Origin: Chloroflexota bacterium
GTDB taxonomy: Bacteria; Chloroflexota; Anaerolineae; Anaerolineales; Villigracilaceae
Direction of reading: 5' to 3'
Assembly (NCBI GenBank): GCA_021787595.1
Contig: JAJYLQ010000004.1
Span: 122,752-186,751, forward strand
DNA: 64,000 bases
The position numbers were made by a program, and so were the translations under genes. Each line of letters opens with the position of its first letter. Position 1 is the first letter of the stretch. This document shows positions 51,063-60,146 of this stretch, piece after piece. The notes under the pieces were generated by a model. It was not told where the DNA came from and did not search any database. It saw nothing but the letters and a program-made list of their open reading frames with translations.

Positions 51063-52636
51063 CTGACTTCAAAGATTTGGACATCCTGTTGGTCATAAAC
51101 CAGCGCGAGATCGGGGCCGGGCTGAAAGTTTGGATTGATCCCGCGTTCGAGTGGTCCGTAGATTACCCATTTTACCGGCGTGCTTTTCAGCCATCCATCA
51201 GGCGCTTTTCCGTCAAAAAACGCGGTCATCGCGATTTGTTTGTTCGCAAAATCGAGCGTTTCCATCTCGTGCCCAAAGTACACTCGTAAATCTGTCTTCT
51301 GCGCGATGACCTGTGATGTCTGTTCCGACGCCAATGCAAAATCATTTGGCTGGGCGTGAGCTTCCAGCCACGCCGCAGCGCCATCCATGCTTGCCGGATA
51401 ATAGAACTCTGCCGGATGAGTTTCAAGATAGACCGCTCGTCCCAGGCTTAAATAAATCATCGAGATGGAAGCAAGGGAAACGAAAAGTAAAACCAGCCTT
51501 GGCTGCCAGCGCATCCATTTTGGATGTCGGGCGGCGCCCGTTTCGAAAAGTTTCATCAACCCCCAGGTTGATAGCGCCGAAAGCGGAATCGTAATGCCGA
51601 AAAGAAAGCGTCTTTGAATTGGGAACGGCGCGTATGCCAGCAGGAATGCGGCGAGCGCCCAAAATGACGCGGCTCCGAGGGCTGGTATTTTTTCTCTGAA
51701 TGCAGTCGCGACGCCGACGATTGCAAAAGGCCAGAACAATGCAAATCCCCACACGTAATAAGTCGGCGGCGGCGACAGGGTTTGATTTTGAATTGTGTAT
51801 TGATTCCAGAGCGGGTCTTTGGTGAGAACAATCAGGTTGTACAAAAACAAGGGGACCTGGGCGGCTGCGAGGATGGCAAGCGCCCAAAAATTGGCCCAGC
51901 GTATCCTTCGGTTTTGCCACCAGAGAAAAAATGTTGCGAATGCCAACCCAATGTCCACGACTGCAAAAGCGATTGGATTCGTAAGCTGGACGAAAATCGC
52001 GGTGAGCGCGGCCCAGATTACATATTGTGAATGTTGCTTTTCAAGATATTCCAACCAGAAAATTGCAGCCAGGGACATTCCGGTCAGCGCAAAAGCAAAA
52101 TGTGGAAATAGCGATAGGCTGAAGGAAACATACGCATCAATAAACCAAAAGTCAATCGGGGTGATTGGACCCGGCACCCAGTGGAGCATCAGCTGAAGCC
52201 AGCCTATTCCCGATCCCATGCACGCAAGTGCGAACGCGGCTCGCGCCCAGAATCGTTTTGGAAAGATTCTACGAAACAGGAAGTATAAGGCAAATAAAGA
52301 AGTGTATCCAAACAGCCAGCGCGCAAGTTCGTAGGTGATCTCTGGCGACAATCTGACCCAACCGCTGATGTGGCCAAGGGTGATGTAGAACATCCGCACA
52401 TAGGCTGGATGGGGAGATTCGGTGGTGAACCGGAATTGATATGCCCATCCCCCCTGCATTCCAGCGCGCATCATGGAGATGTCAACTGCATAATCCTGAG
52501 GATCGAAATACACACCTCGGAAGCGCAAGTCAGATGTTGCCGATGAAGAACCTACCCAGGTGGGAATCGAACCCCAGATGAGGATCAATGTTGCAATAAT
52601 AAAAACCCATGACCATTCCTTCCGGTCGGGGCGCAT
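51059..52636 (-). CDS. Polytopic membrane protein, GT-C-like (unknown)
   Basis: 525 residues. The start at 52636 is chosen because it overlaps the preceding stop (ATGA) and begins just before the first helix (WSWVFIIATLILIWGSIPTW). Ten to eleven further helices follow. The first loop (LRFRGVYFDPQDYAVDISMM) carries Asp residues in the GT-C position. ESPHPAYVRMFYITLGHIS and GSGIGWLQLMLHWVPGP come next. The last 130 residues are soluble and extracytoplasmic. It is similar in plan, not in detail, to its neighbours. Its substrate is unknown. Confidence 0.65.
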   Translation of the reverse strand: MRPDRKEWSWVFIIATLILIWGSIPTWVGSSSATSDLRFRGVYFDPQDYAVDISMMRAGMQGGWAYQFRFTTESPHPAYVRMFYITLGHISGWVRLSPEITYELARWLFGYTSLFALYFLFRRIFPKRFWARAAFALACMGSGIGWLQLMLHWVPGPITPIDFWFIDAYVSFSLSLFPHFAFALTGMSLAAIFWLEYLEKQHSQYVIWAALTAIFVQLTNPIAFAVVDIGLAFATFFLWWQNRRIRWANFWALAILAAAQVPLFLYNLIVLTKDPLWNQYTIQNQTLSPPPTYYVWGFALFWPFAIVGVATAFREKIPALGAASFWALAAFLLAYAPFPIQRRFLFGITIPLSALSTWGLMKLFETGAARHPKWMRWQPRLVLLFVSLASISMIYLSLGRAVYLETHPAEFYYPASMDGAAAWLEAHAQPNDFALASEQTSQVIAQKTDLRVYFGHEMETLDFANKQIAMTAFFDGKAPDGWLKSTPVKWVIYGPLERGINPNFQPGPDLALVYDQQDVQIFEVR

Positions 52637-54150
52637 CAGGGCTTCCTTGTAAAGTGGTATACGAGAAGACCGTTCCATGTTTCCTTCCCCGCAAGGTCAT
52701 AATGTGAGCTTAGATATGCGAGGTCGGGGTATGTTGCATACCCTCCCGCGCGGTATTCGTCAATTGAACGTTGATAGATGATGTAGAAGACCTGCGTTGC
52801 GCTGCCAACGGCAGATCGAATGTCCGTTTTTGCGCTGACGCCCAGGACTTCCTGCGTGGCAGGCGCGAGGGTGTCTTCCGGGCTTCCTGGTATATCTGCA
52901 ATATAAACCTGGGCAAGCGTGCGGTCGAAGTAAATTGCCGGGAGCAGGGATAGTTTGTTGGAGTGCACGATGACGTCTCCCGGCCGCATGGACGCGCGAA
53001 GCGAGGCGTCCAAAGCCTGGAATGGTCCGTAAGGGAAATCGTTATAGATCACATGCTGGTAAATTCCCATGATGCACCCGGCCAACAGTAACCCCATGCA
53101 GAATCTCTGAACCAGACGCGGCATGTCCTTCTGCGTCAATGCCCATGCCAGCCAGATCAGGAAAACTGCGCCGGATGGAAGAAGGACTCTTTCAATATAG
53201 ACCGGTTTCCATTGCGAGAAAAGAAAAAGAAGGAGAGGCGGAGCAAATGAAAGATATAAAATCCATAAACCATTCGCTGCAGTTTGCGTCCGTAAGCGCG
53301 CAGCACGGAATGTTTGGTAACCGCTGACGGCAACAATGGTCAATGCAATGAACAAGGCGGGCATTAACCAATTATCAGGTAAGGGCAGGTTGGTAACAAA
53401 TACAAGCACCAGGGTAAATAAGCGGGAGAAAGAAGGCTGAGAAACCCAATAGGACTGTGCGACCTTTGCCAGTTGGCCGGGAAGTTCGACTAGCCAGGGG
53501 AGATACAAAATGATAGCGCCTATTCCCGCCGCAAAAATAAATTTGACTGCCCGCCAATCCTTTTGAAGAATTGGCGAGAAAGCCAGGATAACAAGATAAA
53601 AGGCGGCCAAGTTTTGCATGTATTGCGCCAATGCAGCTGAGACAGAAAATACGGGCCACCAATACCATGCCCGTGTTTTCGAGCCGCGGATATATGCATA
53701 CGTGGCAAGGAGCAGCCACATCGCCATCCATGAATACATGCGGATTTCTTGCGAATAGTGGATCTGAAACGGCGCCAATGCCGCAAACAGCATTGCAATC
53801 CGCGCGAGCTTGTCATCAAAGAGTTCGCGGCCGATCAGATAGACCAAACACACTGTTCCTAATCCCGCCAGGATCGAAAGCGTCCGCACCGAGACAAGCG
53901 ACTCTCCGAAAACTTTCATCCATAGCCAAACCATGGTGTAGTAGCCAATGGGATGGACATCCGCGGTCCCCGCCCCCGTGGGCGCGAGGGTTCCAAAGAG
54001 CATGGCTGCGGGGCCTTTTTCAGAGAATAAGATCGTGAATGCTTCGTCGTACCAAATTGGGCGCGATCTGATGCCCAAAAGACGGGTAATTACGGCTAGA
54101 GTTAGGATTCCCACAAATGCAAGTTTCGGCTTGCCGGTTGTATGGAGCAT
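52636..54150 (-). CDS. Glycosyltransferase family 39-like membrane protein
   Basis: 504 residues from ATG 54150; the longer frame reaches into an inverted-repeat element. About eleven helices. The first loop has SRPIWYDEAFTILFSE with the DE pair of PMT_2/ArnT-type enzymes, then HPIGYYTMVWLWMKVFGES. HYSQEIRMYSWMAMWLLLATYAYIRG is a typical second signature. It probably transfers a sugar from a lipid carrier to an envelope acceptor. It is the first gene of a three-gene minus-strand operon linked by 4-bp overlaps. Confidence 0.78.
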   Translation of the reverse strand: MLHTTGKPKLAFVGILTLAVITRLLGIRSRPIWYDEAFTILFSEKGPAAMLFGTLAPTGAGTADVHPIGYYTMVWLWMKVFGESLVSVRTLSILAGLGTVCLVYLIGRELFDDKLARIAMLFAALAPFQIHYSQEIRMYSWMAMWLLLATYAYIRGSKTRAWYWWPVFSVSAALAQYMQNLAAFYLVILAFSPILQKDWRAVKFIFAAGIGAIILYLPWLVELPGQLAKVAQSYWVSQPSFSRLFTLVLVFVTNLPLPDNWLMPALFIALTIVAVSGYQTFRAARLRTQTAANGLWILYLSFAPPLLLFLFSQWKPVYIERVLLPSGAVFLIWLAWALTQKDMPRLVQRFCMGLLLAGCIMGIYQHVIYNDFPYGPFQALDASLRASMRPGDVIVHSNKLSLLPAIYFDRTLAQVYIADIPGSPEDTLAPATQEVLGVSAKTDIRSAVGSATQVFYIIYQRSIDEYRAGGYATYPDLAYLSSHYDLAGKETWNGLLVYHFTRKP

Positions 54151-54165
54151 GATGTGATTGTACAC

Positions 54166-54269
54166 AAATATTGATACTGTTGGCGAAATCGAGAAATTGC
54201 GCTTGTATAACTGTTTCCAGCCGCACATTTACAGGCGAAAAATGAATTCGCCAACAGTATCAAATATTT
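54166..54269. repeat. 104-bp inverted-repeat (MITE-like) element
   Basis: Arms 54166-54187 and 54247-54269 (core TTCGCCAACAGTATCAA) are complementary except for one extra T. About 59 bp between them hold no ORF. It sits directly before the start of the GT39-like gene and may supply or block its promoter. Confidence 0.8.
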
Positions 54270-54300
54270 ATGGCTGCAATAAATTTTCATGCAAATGCAA

Positions 54301-54340
54301 GAAAATAAAACAGCGGCACGATTTTTCATGCCGCTGTTTT
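54301..54340 (-). terminator. Rho-independent terminator of the sigma factor gene
   Basis: AAAACAGCGGCA (54307-54318) and TGCCGCTGTTTT (54329-54340) pair perfectly over a 10-nt loop. On the minus strand the stem runs into TTTTATTTTC, 15 bp past the stop. Confidence 0.85.
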
Positions 54341-54354
54341 GCGTATGTGGAATC

Positions 54355-55566
54355 TTACTCGCCGAGGTAATCGCGCAATTTGCGCCGGATGGACGGATGG
54401 CGCAGACGGCTGAGCGCCTGCGCTTCGATCTGGCGCACGCGCTCGCGCGTCACGCCCATTTTGCGCCCAACTTCTTCGAGCGTATAAGCTTGTCCGTCGA
54501 GCAGGCCGTAACGCAACTGTAAAATGCGGACTTCGCGCGGAGGCAGGCCGTTCAATACTTCGCCGAGATGTTCGCGCAAAAGGTTGTAGGTGGCGGTGTC
54601 ATCAGGTGGGGGCGCTTCGTCGTCTTCGATGAAATCACCTAAAACGGAATCCTCTTCATCGTCCGTGGGTGTTTCGAGCGAAAGCGGACGGCGCGCCACC
54701 TGGATCATATTCTCCACCTTCTTGGGCGGGACATCCAGCGCATTGGCGAGTTCTTCCACGCTCGGCTCGCGCCCGAGGCGCTGGGTCAACTGGTGCTGGA
54801 CACGCAGCAACTTGTTGATCTGGTCGCCCATGTGGACGGGAACACGGATCGTGCGTCCCTGATCGGCGATGGCGCGCGTGACTGCTTGTCGAATCCACCA
54901 TGTTGCGTAGGTCGAGAATTTGTGGCCGCGGCGATAATCGAATTTCTTCGTGGCGCGGATCAGGCCGATGTTGCCTTCCTGGATCAAATCGAGGAATGGA
55001 ACGCCGCGTCCCATGTATTTCTTGGCGACCGAGATCACGAGGCGCGAGTTGGCCGTGATCAAGTGTTCGCGGGCGGACCAGCCGTCTTCGATGAGTTTAC
55101 GCAAATCGGAACGGCGGCGCGGGCTGACGCTGCCCCTGGCAAGCTCTTCGCGCGCCATGCGTCCGCGTTCGATGCGCTGGGCCAGCGCCACTTCTTCCTC
55201 GGCGTTGAGCAGCGGAACGCGGCTGACTTCCTTCAGGTAAAGGCCGATCGTGTCGTCCGTATCAATGTTGGCGAGGTAATCATCGAGCGAGAGATCGGGT
55301 TCCGCCTCCGCCTCGGTTTCTTCGACGGCCACAAGTTCGTCTTCGGTCGGTTCGCCCGGTGTGGTATCTTCCACGAACGGAATGCCCGCGCTTAACAACG
55401 CCGAGAAGGCTTCCTCCAGTTGTTCAACGTCTTGTTCAGCTTCGGGGAAGAAATGCAAAATGTCATCGAGAGTGACGTAGGATTTCTGGCGTCCCAGCTC
55501 GATCAAGCGCGCAATGGCAGGATATTCTTCTTCCTCGTCACCGATAATGATTTTCTCTACATCCAT
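54355..55566 (-). CDS. rpoD: Principal sigma-70 factor (RpoD/SigA)
   Basis: 403 residues. Region 1.1-like acidic N-terminus (residues 1-90). Region 1.2 has DTIGLYLKEVSRVPLL. Region 2 has NIGLIRATKKFDYRRGHKFS and TYATWWIRQAVTRAIADQ, which melt and read the -10 box. Region 3 has GREPSVEELANALDVPPKKV. Region 4.2 has YTLEEVGRKMGVTRERVRQI, reading the -35 box. The full set of regions marks a group 1 or group 2 sigma. It is preceded by an ABC exporter operon on the same strand with a 139-bp gap that may hold its promoter. Confidence 0.94.
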   Translation of the reverse strand: MDVEKIIIGDEEEEYPAIARLIELGRQKSYVTLDDILHFFPEAEQDVEQLEEAFSALLSAGIPFVEDTTPGEPTEDELVAVEETEAEAEPDLSLDDYLANIDTDDTIGLYLKEVSRVPLLNAEEEVALAQRIERGRMAREELARGSVSPRRRSDLRKLIEDGWSAREHLITANSRLVISVAKKYMGRGVPFLDLIQEGNIGLIRATKKFDYRRGHKFSTYATWWIRQAVTRAIADQGRTIRVPVHMGDQINKLLRVQHQLTQRLGREPSVEELANALDVPPKKVENMIQVARRPLSLETPTDDEEDSVLGDFIEDDEAPPPDDTATYNLLREHLGEVLNGLPPREVRILQLRYGLLDGQAYTLEEVGRKMGVTRERVRQIEAQALSRLRHPSIRRKLRDYLGE

Positions 55567-55705
55567 TCTTTCTCTTCCAGTCAGGTTATGAATTTAGGCT
55601 CAATTCAGAATACACTTTTTTAACGTGAAAATCAATACCTCATTCTGCTTTGAACGCATTCTGCAAGCATGTTCTATAGACAAGACGCTTTCCACGCACC
55701 CTCCC

Positions 55706-56434
55706 TTACGGGGTGGCGGTTGCCGTTGCCGATGCCGGGGATGGCGTTCCGGTTGTGGACGGAGCAGGCGTAGTCGTCGTTCCCGGAGCGGAAGGTGTTT
55801 CCGTCGAAGGAACCGGTGTCGTCGTTTCGGCGGGTGCGAGAGTTGGTATCTCGGTTGCCGGAAGCGGGACAAAGACAGTTGGGGTCACCGTCGGCGTCAA
55901 CGTTTGCGCATAGGGCGGATTGGTGACGATGCCGAGCAAAGAATCGAGGCCGGGTTTGTCCACCACTTGCGTCTTACCGCCATCCAACTGTGTGTAATAT
56001 CCGGTTTGGATTGGGTTGACCGAACCGACGAGAAGCTTGTGTGTCTTGCCGCCGGAGAAAACGACCGTGATCGTGTAGGATGGTTTGTCCAGTCCGACGA
56101 TGTCCGGGCCGAGTTGGAAATCGCCTAGGACGCGCAACGCGCCGACTTGGGTCGCGGCCGCTTCGGCTCCGGCCTGGTTCGCTCCCATCGCCACCGGGGA
56201 TTTCACCGTCCAGGAACCGCTCGAGTCGCGGGCGACTTCAACGATCACACCGGTCGAAGATTCGATCTTGATGTCGGTCGGATTGCCGTCTGTTGCTGTA
56301 TTGAAAACAAACGCAGAAGAACTGGTGGGCGTGGCTGATGCAGCCTGTTTGGCTTTCTGGTTTTGGAAGTAGATTGCAAAGCCAACCAGCGCGGCAAAGA
56401 GAATGACTAGAATCCAGGTGTTTCGACGAATCAT
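55706..56434 (-). CDS. DUF4340-type membrane-anchored protein of the Gld-like ABC operon
   Basis: 242 residues. One N-terminal helix (TWILVILFAALVGFAIYF) is followed by a beta-rich domain (DIKIESSTGVIVEVARDSSG, YTITVVFSGGKTHKLLVG, GYYTQLDGGKTQVVDKPGLDSLL) as in DUF4340 proteins. The last 60 residues are a Thr/Pro/Ser-rich tail (TPTVTPTVFVP, PSTETPSAPG) of low complexity that would extend outside the cell. DUF4340 proteins regularly accompany GldG-like and ABC-2 genes, as here. It follows the GldG-like stop by 4 bp. Its exact role is unknown. Confidence 0.82.
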   Translation of the reverse strand: MIRRNTWILVILFAALVGFAIYFQNQKAKQAASATPTSSSAFVFNTATDGNPTDIKIESSTGVIVEVARDSSGSWTVKSPVAMGANQAGAEAAATQVGALRVLGDFQLGPDIVGLDKPSYTITVVFSGGKTHKLLVGSVNPIQTGYYTQLDGGKTQVVDKPGLDSLLGIVTNPPYAQTLTPTVTPTVFVPLPATEIPTLAPAETTTPVPSTETPSAPGTTTTPAPSTTGTPSPASATATATP

Positions 56435-56438
56435 GGCC

Positions 56439-58034
56439 TCATCCTCTTCTGCGGCGCGTCAACCATGTGGATATGCCAGCCACAACCACCAGGCCGGGGA
56501 TCACGATGATCGAACCTAACAGGATCAAAATGAATACGAGCTGGTTCGGCAGATTGAAGGTGCGTGTAATCGGTGTGCGCGGTGTGATTTGGATCAAATT
56601 CTTTTCCTGGGCGGCCCAGTCAACAGAATTCGTAAAGATATCGCCATTGGCGTAGGCGTTGAAGGCTTTGTCGGTGGCAAAGGCGGAGTTGCCAATCACC
56701 ACAATGTGGCCGGTGGTACTCGAGTTCTCGCCCGACACGGCGACGTCCAGTGGGCCGGGAATATCCGTTGCCTGGTCGAAGCTGATCTGCTGGTTGTTCT
56801 TTATCTTGTCGAGATTGGTTTCGCCCCACGATTGCTGCGAGGTCATGATCAGGGGAGTATCGGTCACGCCGGCTGGCAGGGTCTTGGCAACGGTCAGACT
56901 GCGCGTGCCGGGCATGATGGTGACCGTTGTTGTATTCTGGGTGATCGGGCTGGTGGAACTGTAGCTGGAAGCGATGGTATTCAACGGCTGGTTGCTGGTC
57001 AGGTCAATGACCACATCGTTGTCCAGCGTAATGCCCCAATCGGTTTTCAAATAATCGGCCAGCGGATCGGGACTCGTTCCAAAGTTCGTGAACACGGTTG
57101 GGTCTTCCATCACGATCAGACCGCCGCCTTTGTCAACGTATGCTTTCAGCAAAGTGACTTCTTGCGGCAGCAGAGGGCTGGTGGGGCCGGCAATCACGAT
57201 AGTCTTGGCGTCACCGGGAATTTTGTTGGTCGCGGCAAGATTCAAGGTTTTGACGGTATAACTCTTGTTTTCCAGCGTTGTGCGCGCAGTTGATAAAGCG
57301 GTTGTGCCGCTTCCGTTGATGTCGGGTTCCCCGTGACCTGTGAGGAAATAGATGACGCGCGTCTCCGGGCTGATCAAACGGATCATCGCCTGATCAATAT
57401 CGGTCTCGGTGGCGGAGTTGGCGGTTTGGGCCGATTTGCCCATCGTCAGCACGATCTTGCCGTCACCGGTGACTCCATATTGACGCGCCAGCACAGGATT
57501 GGCATTCGGATCCACGAAGCGGAAATCGAATTTGCCGCTGCTGGCCGATTTGTAGTTGTTGAGCAATTGCTGGGCGGTATCGGTCGGAGTCTGAGTCGAG
57601 TAGAAAGCAATCGCTGTGACCTTTCCCGGAAGCGCGGCCAGCGCCTGAATGGATTGCGGCGCGAGCGTGTGGGACTTGTTCTGTGTCAGATCCCAGGATT
57701 TGGGGTTTTGAAAAACCAGCCAGTTGGCAACGACGATGATGCCGGCGACAGCCAGGGACATGACCAGGGTATTCGAACCGTAGCGCGCCTGGCGTCCGGT
57801 CAGGAAACGGCGTGTGCCTGCCGGATTCAGAATGGCGTAGGCGGCCAGTCCCAAAATCAACAAACCACCGCTGACTTCGAGCGCGATGTTGATCGTGTTG
57901 GGATTCGCCGGCGTGTATAACTGAAGGGCAATCGTTCCCTTGACAATCGCCAGCAGGCCGGTCGCAACACAAGCGACCATGGCAACGATCAGACCGACGA
58001 TCGCGTAACGCGCCGGAGTGTTCTTGTTCTTCAT
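56439..58034 (-). CDS. GldG-like ABC exporter auxiliary protein
   Basis: 531 residues from the ATG overlapping the permease stop. Two N-terminal helices (YAIVGLIVAMVACVATGLLAI; GLLILGLAAYAIL), a third near residue 95 (VMSLAVAGIIVVANWLVF), and a C-terminal helix (LVFILILLGSIIVIPGLVVVAGI) enclose a large extracytoplasmic domain. DLTQNKSHTLAPQSIQAL and IYFLTGHGEPDINGSGTTAL are the GldG/IFT52-like signatures, with GGGLIVMEDPT after them. GldG partners an ABC-2 permease in gliding or export systems. Here no gliding adhesins are seen, so an export role is more likely. Confidence 0.87.
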   Translation of the reverse strand: MKNKNTPARYAIVGLIVAMVACVATGLLAIVKGTIALQLYTPANPNTINIALEVSGGLLILGLAAYAILNPAGTRRFLTGRQARYGSNTLVMSLAVAGIIVVANWLVFQNPKSWDLTQNKSHTLAPQSIQALAALPGKVTAIAFYSTQTPTDTAQQLLNNYKSASSGKFDFRFVDPNANPVLARQYGVTGDGKIVLTMGKSAQTANSATETDIDQAMIRLISPETRVIYFLTGHGEPDINGSGTTALSTARTTLENKSYTVKTLNLAATNKIPGDAKTIVIAGPTSPLLPQEVTLLKAYVDKGGGLIVMEDPTVFTNFGTSPDPLADYLKTDWGITLDNDVVIDLTSNQPLNTIASSYSSTSPITQNTTTVTIMPGTRSLTVAKTLPAGVTDTPLIMTSQQSWGETNLDKIKNNQQISFDQATDIPGPLDVAVSGENSSTTGHIVVIGNSAFATDKAFNAYANGDIFTNSVDWAAQEKNLIQITPRTPITRTFNLPNQLVFILILLGSIIVIPGLVVVAGISTWLTRRRRG

Positions 58035-58792
58035 TAGCTCCACCTCCGGGCTTCAACCGCAGCTGAACCTGTGAACAGGCCCGCAGCGATCAGGCTCAGA
58101 TAATAGACAATATCCGATAGATTGATGACGCCGGTATTCAGCGAATTCGAGAAATGATTTTGCATACTGAGATAGGTGAATATATCGCCGCCGGATTGAA
58201 CGTATTGCGCGGGGAAACCCACCAGCCACCACAAGAATATAAAGACGGCGAGTGTCACAAAGAAAGCAGCAAACTGATTCGAGAACAGCGATGATATGCC
58301 AACGCCAATTGCCAAAAATGCGCCGGTCGCCAGGATCATCCCCAAATAGGCGGTCATCATTTGGCTTTGATCAATGCCGGGTGTTTCAAGGCTGTTCAGC
58401 ACGAGCGGATAGATCAGCGTGACAGCGATCAGCGTCAGCATGAAAAGGAAACTGCCCAGCCATTTGCCGACCACCAATTCCCAGTCGCGGACGGGCGCGG
58501 TCAGCAGGAGCTCCATCGTGCCCATGCGGGTTTCATCTGCAACCAGGCGCATGGTTACCGCGGGGATTGTCAATACCAACAGGAACACATACGTGCCGGT
58601 AATGCCGCTGATATCCGGCGCGGGCGGCGGCCCGCCAAAGCCGCCGTTCAATGAATTCTGTGAGTAGACCAGAATGGTCAATCCGAAGATTACTCCCAGT
58701 GTCAACAGGATGATGAAAGACACCACATAAGCAAGCGGGCTTGCAAAGAAGTGATTGTATTCGCGGCGTGCGATGACCCAAATGTTTCTCAT
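58034..58792 (-). CDS. ABC-2 type permease (GldF-like)
   Basis: 252 residues with six helices. The N-terminal NIWVIARREYNHFFASPLAYV is the standard ABC-2 cytosolic elbow. AVTMRLVADETRMGTMELLLTAPVRDWELVVGKWLG contains, in two parts, the RxxGTxELLLTxPV motif typical of gliding-associated permeases. It follows the ATPase gene by 2 bp and leads into the GldG-like gene by a 3-bp overlap. It forms the membrane channel of the exporter. Confidence 0.9.
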   Translation of the reverse strand: MRNIWVIARREYNHFFASPLAYVVSFIILLTLGVIFGLTILVYSQNSLNGGFGGPPPAPDISGITGTYVFLLVLTIPAVTMRLVADETRMGTMELLLTAPVRDWELVVGKWLGSFLFMLTLIAVTLIYPLVLNSLETPGIDQSQMMTAYLGMILATGAFLAIGVGISSLFSNQFAAFFVTLAVFIFLWWLVGFPAQYVQSGGDIFTYLSMQNHFSNSLNTGVINLSDIVYYLSLIAAGLFTGSAAVEARRWS

Positions 58793-58794
58793 CT

Positions 58795-59739
58795 CTATTT
58801 CTCCTTGCGGTGGCGCTGCGGTCCGGCGTCTTCACGGGTCAGTTCGAGGAAAATTTCCTCGAGGCTCATGCCCACCTGGTGCAGTTCGAGCAGATCGTAA
58901 CCGCCATTGACCACGGCCTTGGCGACTTCAGGACGCACGTCCTGGCCGGGCGCGAATTGGAATTCCACTGAACCGTCTGGCATGGCATGAACATTTTGAA
59001 CGCCTTTGACCTTGCTGACGAGTTTGTTCAGGCCATCCGCATCGCCGCGCACGCGCAGCGCGGCGCGCTCCGAACCCACCAGGCGCGCCTGCAAGTTTTC
59101 CGGCGTGTCTTCGGCGACGATCTTGCCTTTGTTGATAATCAAGACACGGTCGCAGATTTGCTGGGCTTCCGATAGAACGTGCGTTGAAAGCAGCACCGTG
59201 CGCTGCCTGCCCATCTCGCGGATCAGGTTGCGGACTTCAACGACTTGTCCGGGATCAAGGCCGATGGTAGGTTCATCCAGGATCAAAACCTCAGGCGAGT
59301 GGATCAGCGCCTGGGCTAATCCGACTCGCTGGCGCATGCCTTTGGACAGGTTCCCAATATGACTGTCTGCGCGCTTGTCCAGGCCAACCATTTCCAGGAT
59401 TTCAAAAGCGCGGTCGGCTGAATTTGGAATCTTGCGTAAGTCGGCCATGAATTTGAGATACTCGAACGCGGTCATGTCCGTGTATAGCGGCACTGTCTCC
59501 GGCAGGTATCCAACGCGTTTGCGAACCTCCAGCGACTCGGACACGATGTCGTATCCGGCGACGGTGGCTGTGCCTTCCGTGGGAGGCATGTAGCCAGTCA
59601 GAATTCGCATGGTAGTCGTCTTGCCTGCACCGTTGGGGCCGAGGAAGCCCACGATCTCCCCCTGCTTTGTTTCGAAGTTCAAGTTTGAGATGGCGCGGCG
59701 TTCGCCATAATCTTTCGTAAGGCCCTCTACTCGAATCAT
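58795..59739 (-). CDS. ABC transporter ATP-binding protein (GldA-like)
   Basis: 314 residues from the ATG at 59739, which has AAGGAG 7 nt upstream; a longer frame lacks conservation. Walker A GPNGAGKTT near residue 37, Q-loop GYLPETVPLY, signature LSKGMRQRVGLAQALI, Walker B VLILDEPTIGLDP and H-loop STHVLSEA are complete. The C-terminal 80 residues match the ABC-2 ATPase tail. It energises the exporter with the next three genes and is the first gene of the operon. Confidence 0.93.
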   Translation of the reverse strand: MIRVEGLTKDYGERRAISNLNFETKQGEIVGFLGPNGAGKTTTMRILTGYMPPTEGTATVAGYDIVSESLEVRKRVGYLPETVPLYTDMTAFEYLKFMADLRKIPNSADRAFEILEMVGLDKRADSHIGNLSKGMRQRVGLAQALIHSPEVLILDEPTIGLDPGQVVEVRNLIREMGRQRTVLLSTHVLSEAQQICDRVLIINKGKIVAEDTPENLQARLVGSERAALRVRGDADGLNKLVSKVKGVQNVHAMPDGSVEFQFAPGQDVRPEVAKAVVNGGYDLLELHQVGMSLEEIFLELTREDAGPQRHRKEK

Positions 59740-59892
59740 TGATGCTCCTTCATAAGGAAAATAAAAGAAAGCGAAACAAAAGGCACAGCGCCTGTGGGCC
59801 GCAGTGCCCTCTGTATTCTTACCGTTGAATACTATACAAAATTCAAAGGTTGACGTCAAGTAGGTTGTGAAACTCTAATCAAACGCTAATTT

Positions 59893-60036
59893 TCAACGCA
59901 AAAGAATATGACCAAACAGGATGACGATTGCCGGCACAAGCAGCACGACGATCATACCGGCAAGGATCAGCAGGTGGGTTGCAGAGCGATCCGATGAGAT
60001 GGGCGGCATCTCATCAGGACCGTTGTATTCCGCCAT
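59893..60036 (-). CDS. Small single-helix membrane protein
   Basis: 47 residues, found by reading the minus strand. MAEYNGPDEMPPISSDRSA is a polar head, followed by one strongly hydrophobic helix (HLLILAGMIVVLLVPAIVIL) and the tail FGHILLR. The polar/hydrophobic division and lack of stops suggest a real small protein rather than chance. No good ribosome site is seen. It lies between the ABC operon and the divergent AlaX gene. Confidence 0.5.
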   Translation of the reverse strand: MAEYNGPDEMPPISSDRSATHLLILAGMIVVLLVPAIVILFGHILLR

Positions 60037-60091
60037 CCAAAGCGATTTGGCTTTGGAGAATTGTCCCTCACGCCTTTTTGTTGTAAACTAT

Positions 60092-60128
60092 CTAACATTA
60101 CGGCGCAAAGTTGCTCGCTGCAATACTA
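60092..60128. repeat. Partial copy of the ATTACAGCGCAA inverted-repeat element
   Basis: 60092-60112 matches the left end of the 61918-62097 element with two or three substitutions. 60117-60128 (GCTGCAATACTA) resembles its right end. The interior is missing. It forms the leader of the AlaX gene. Confidence 0.65.
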
Positions 60129-60146
60129 AAGACCCGGAGGCTTTTG

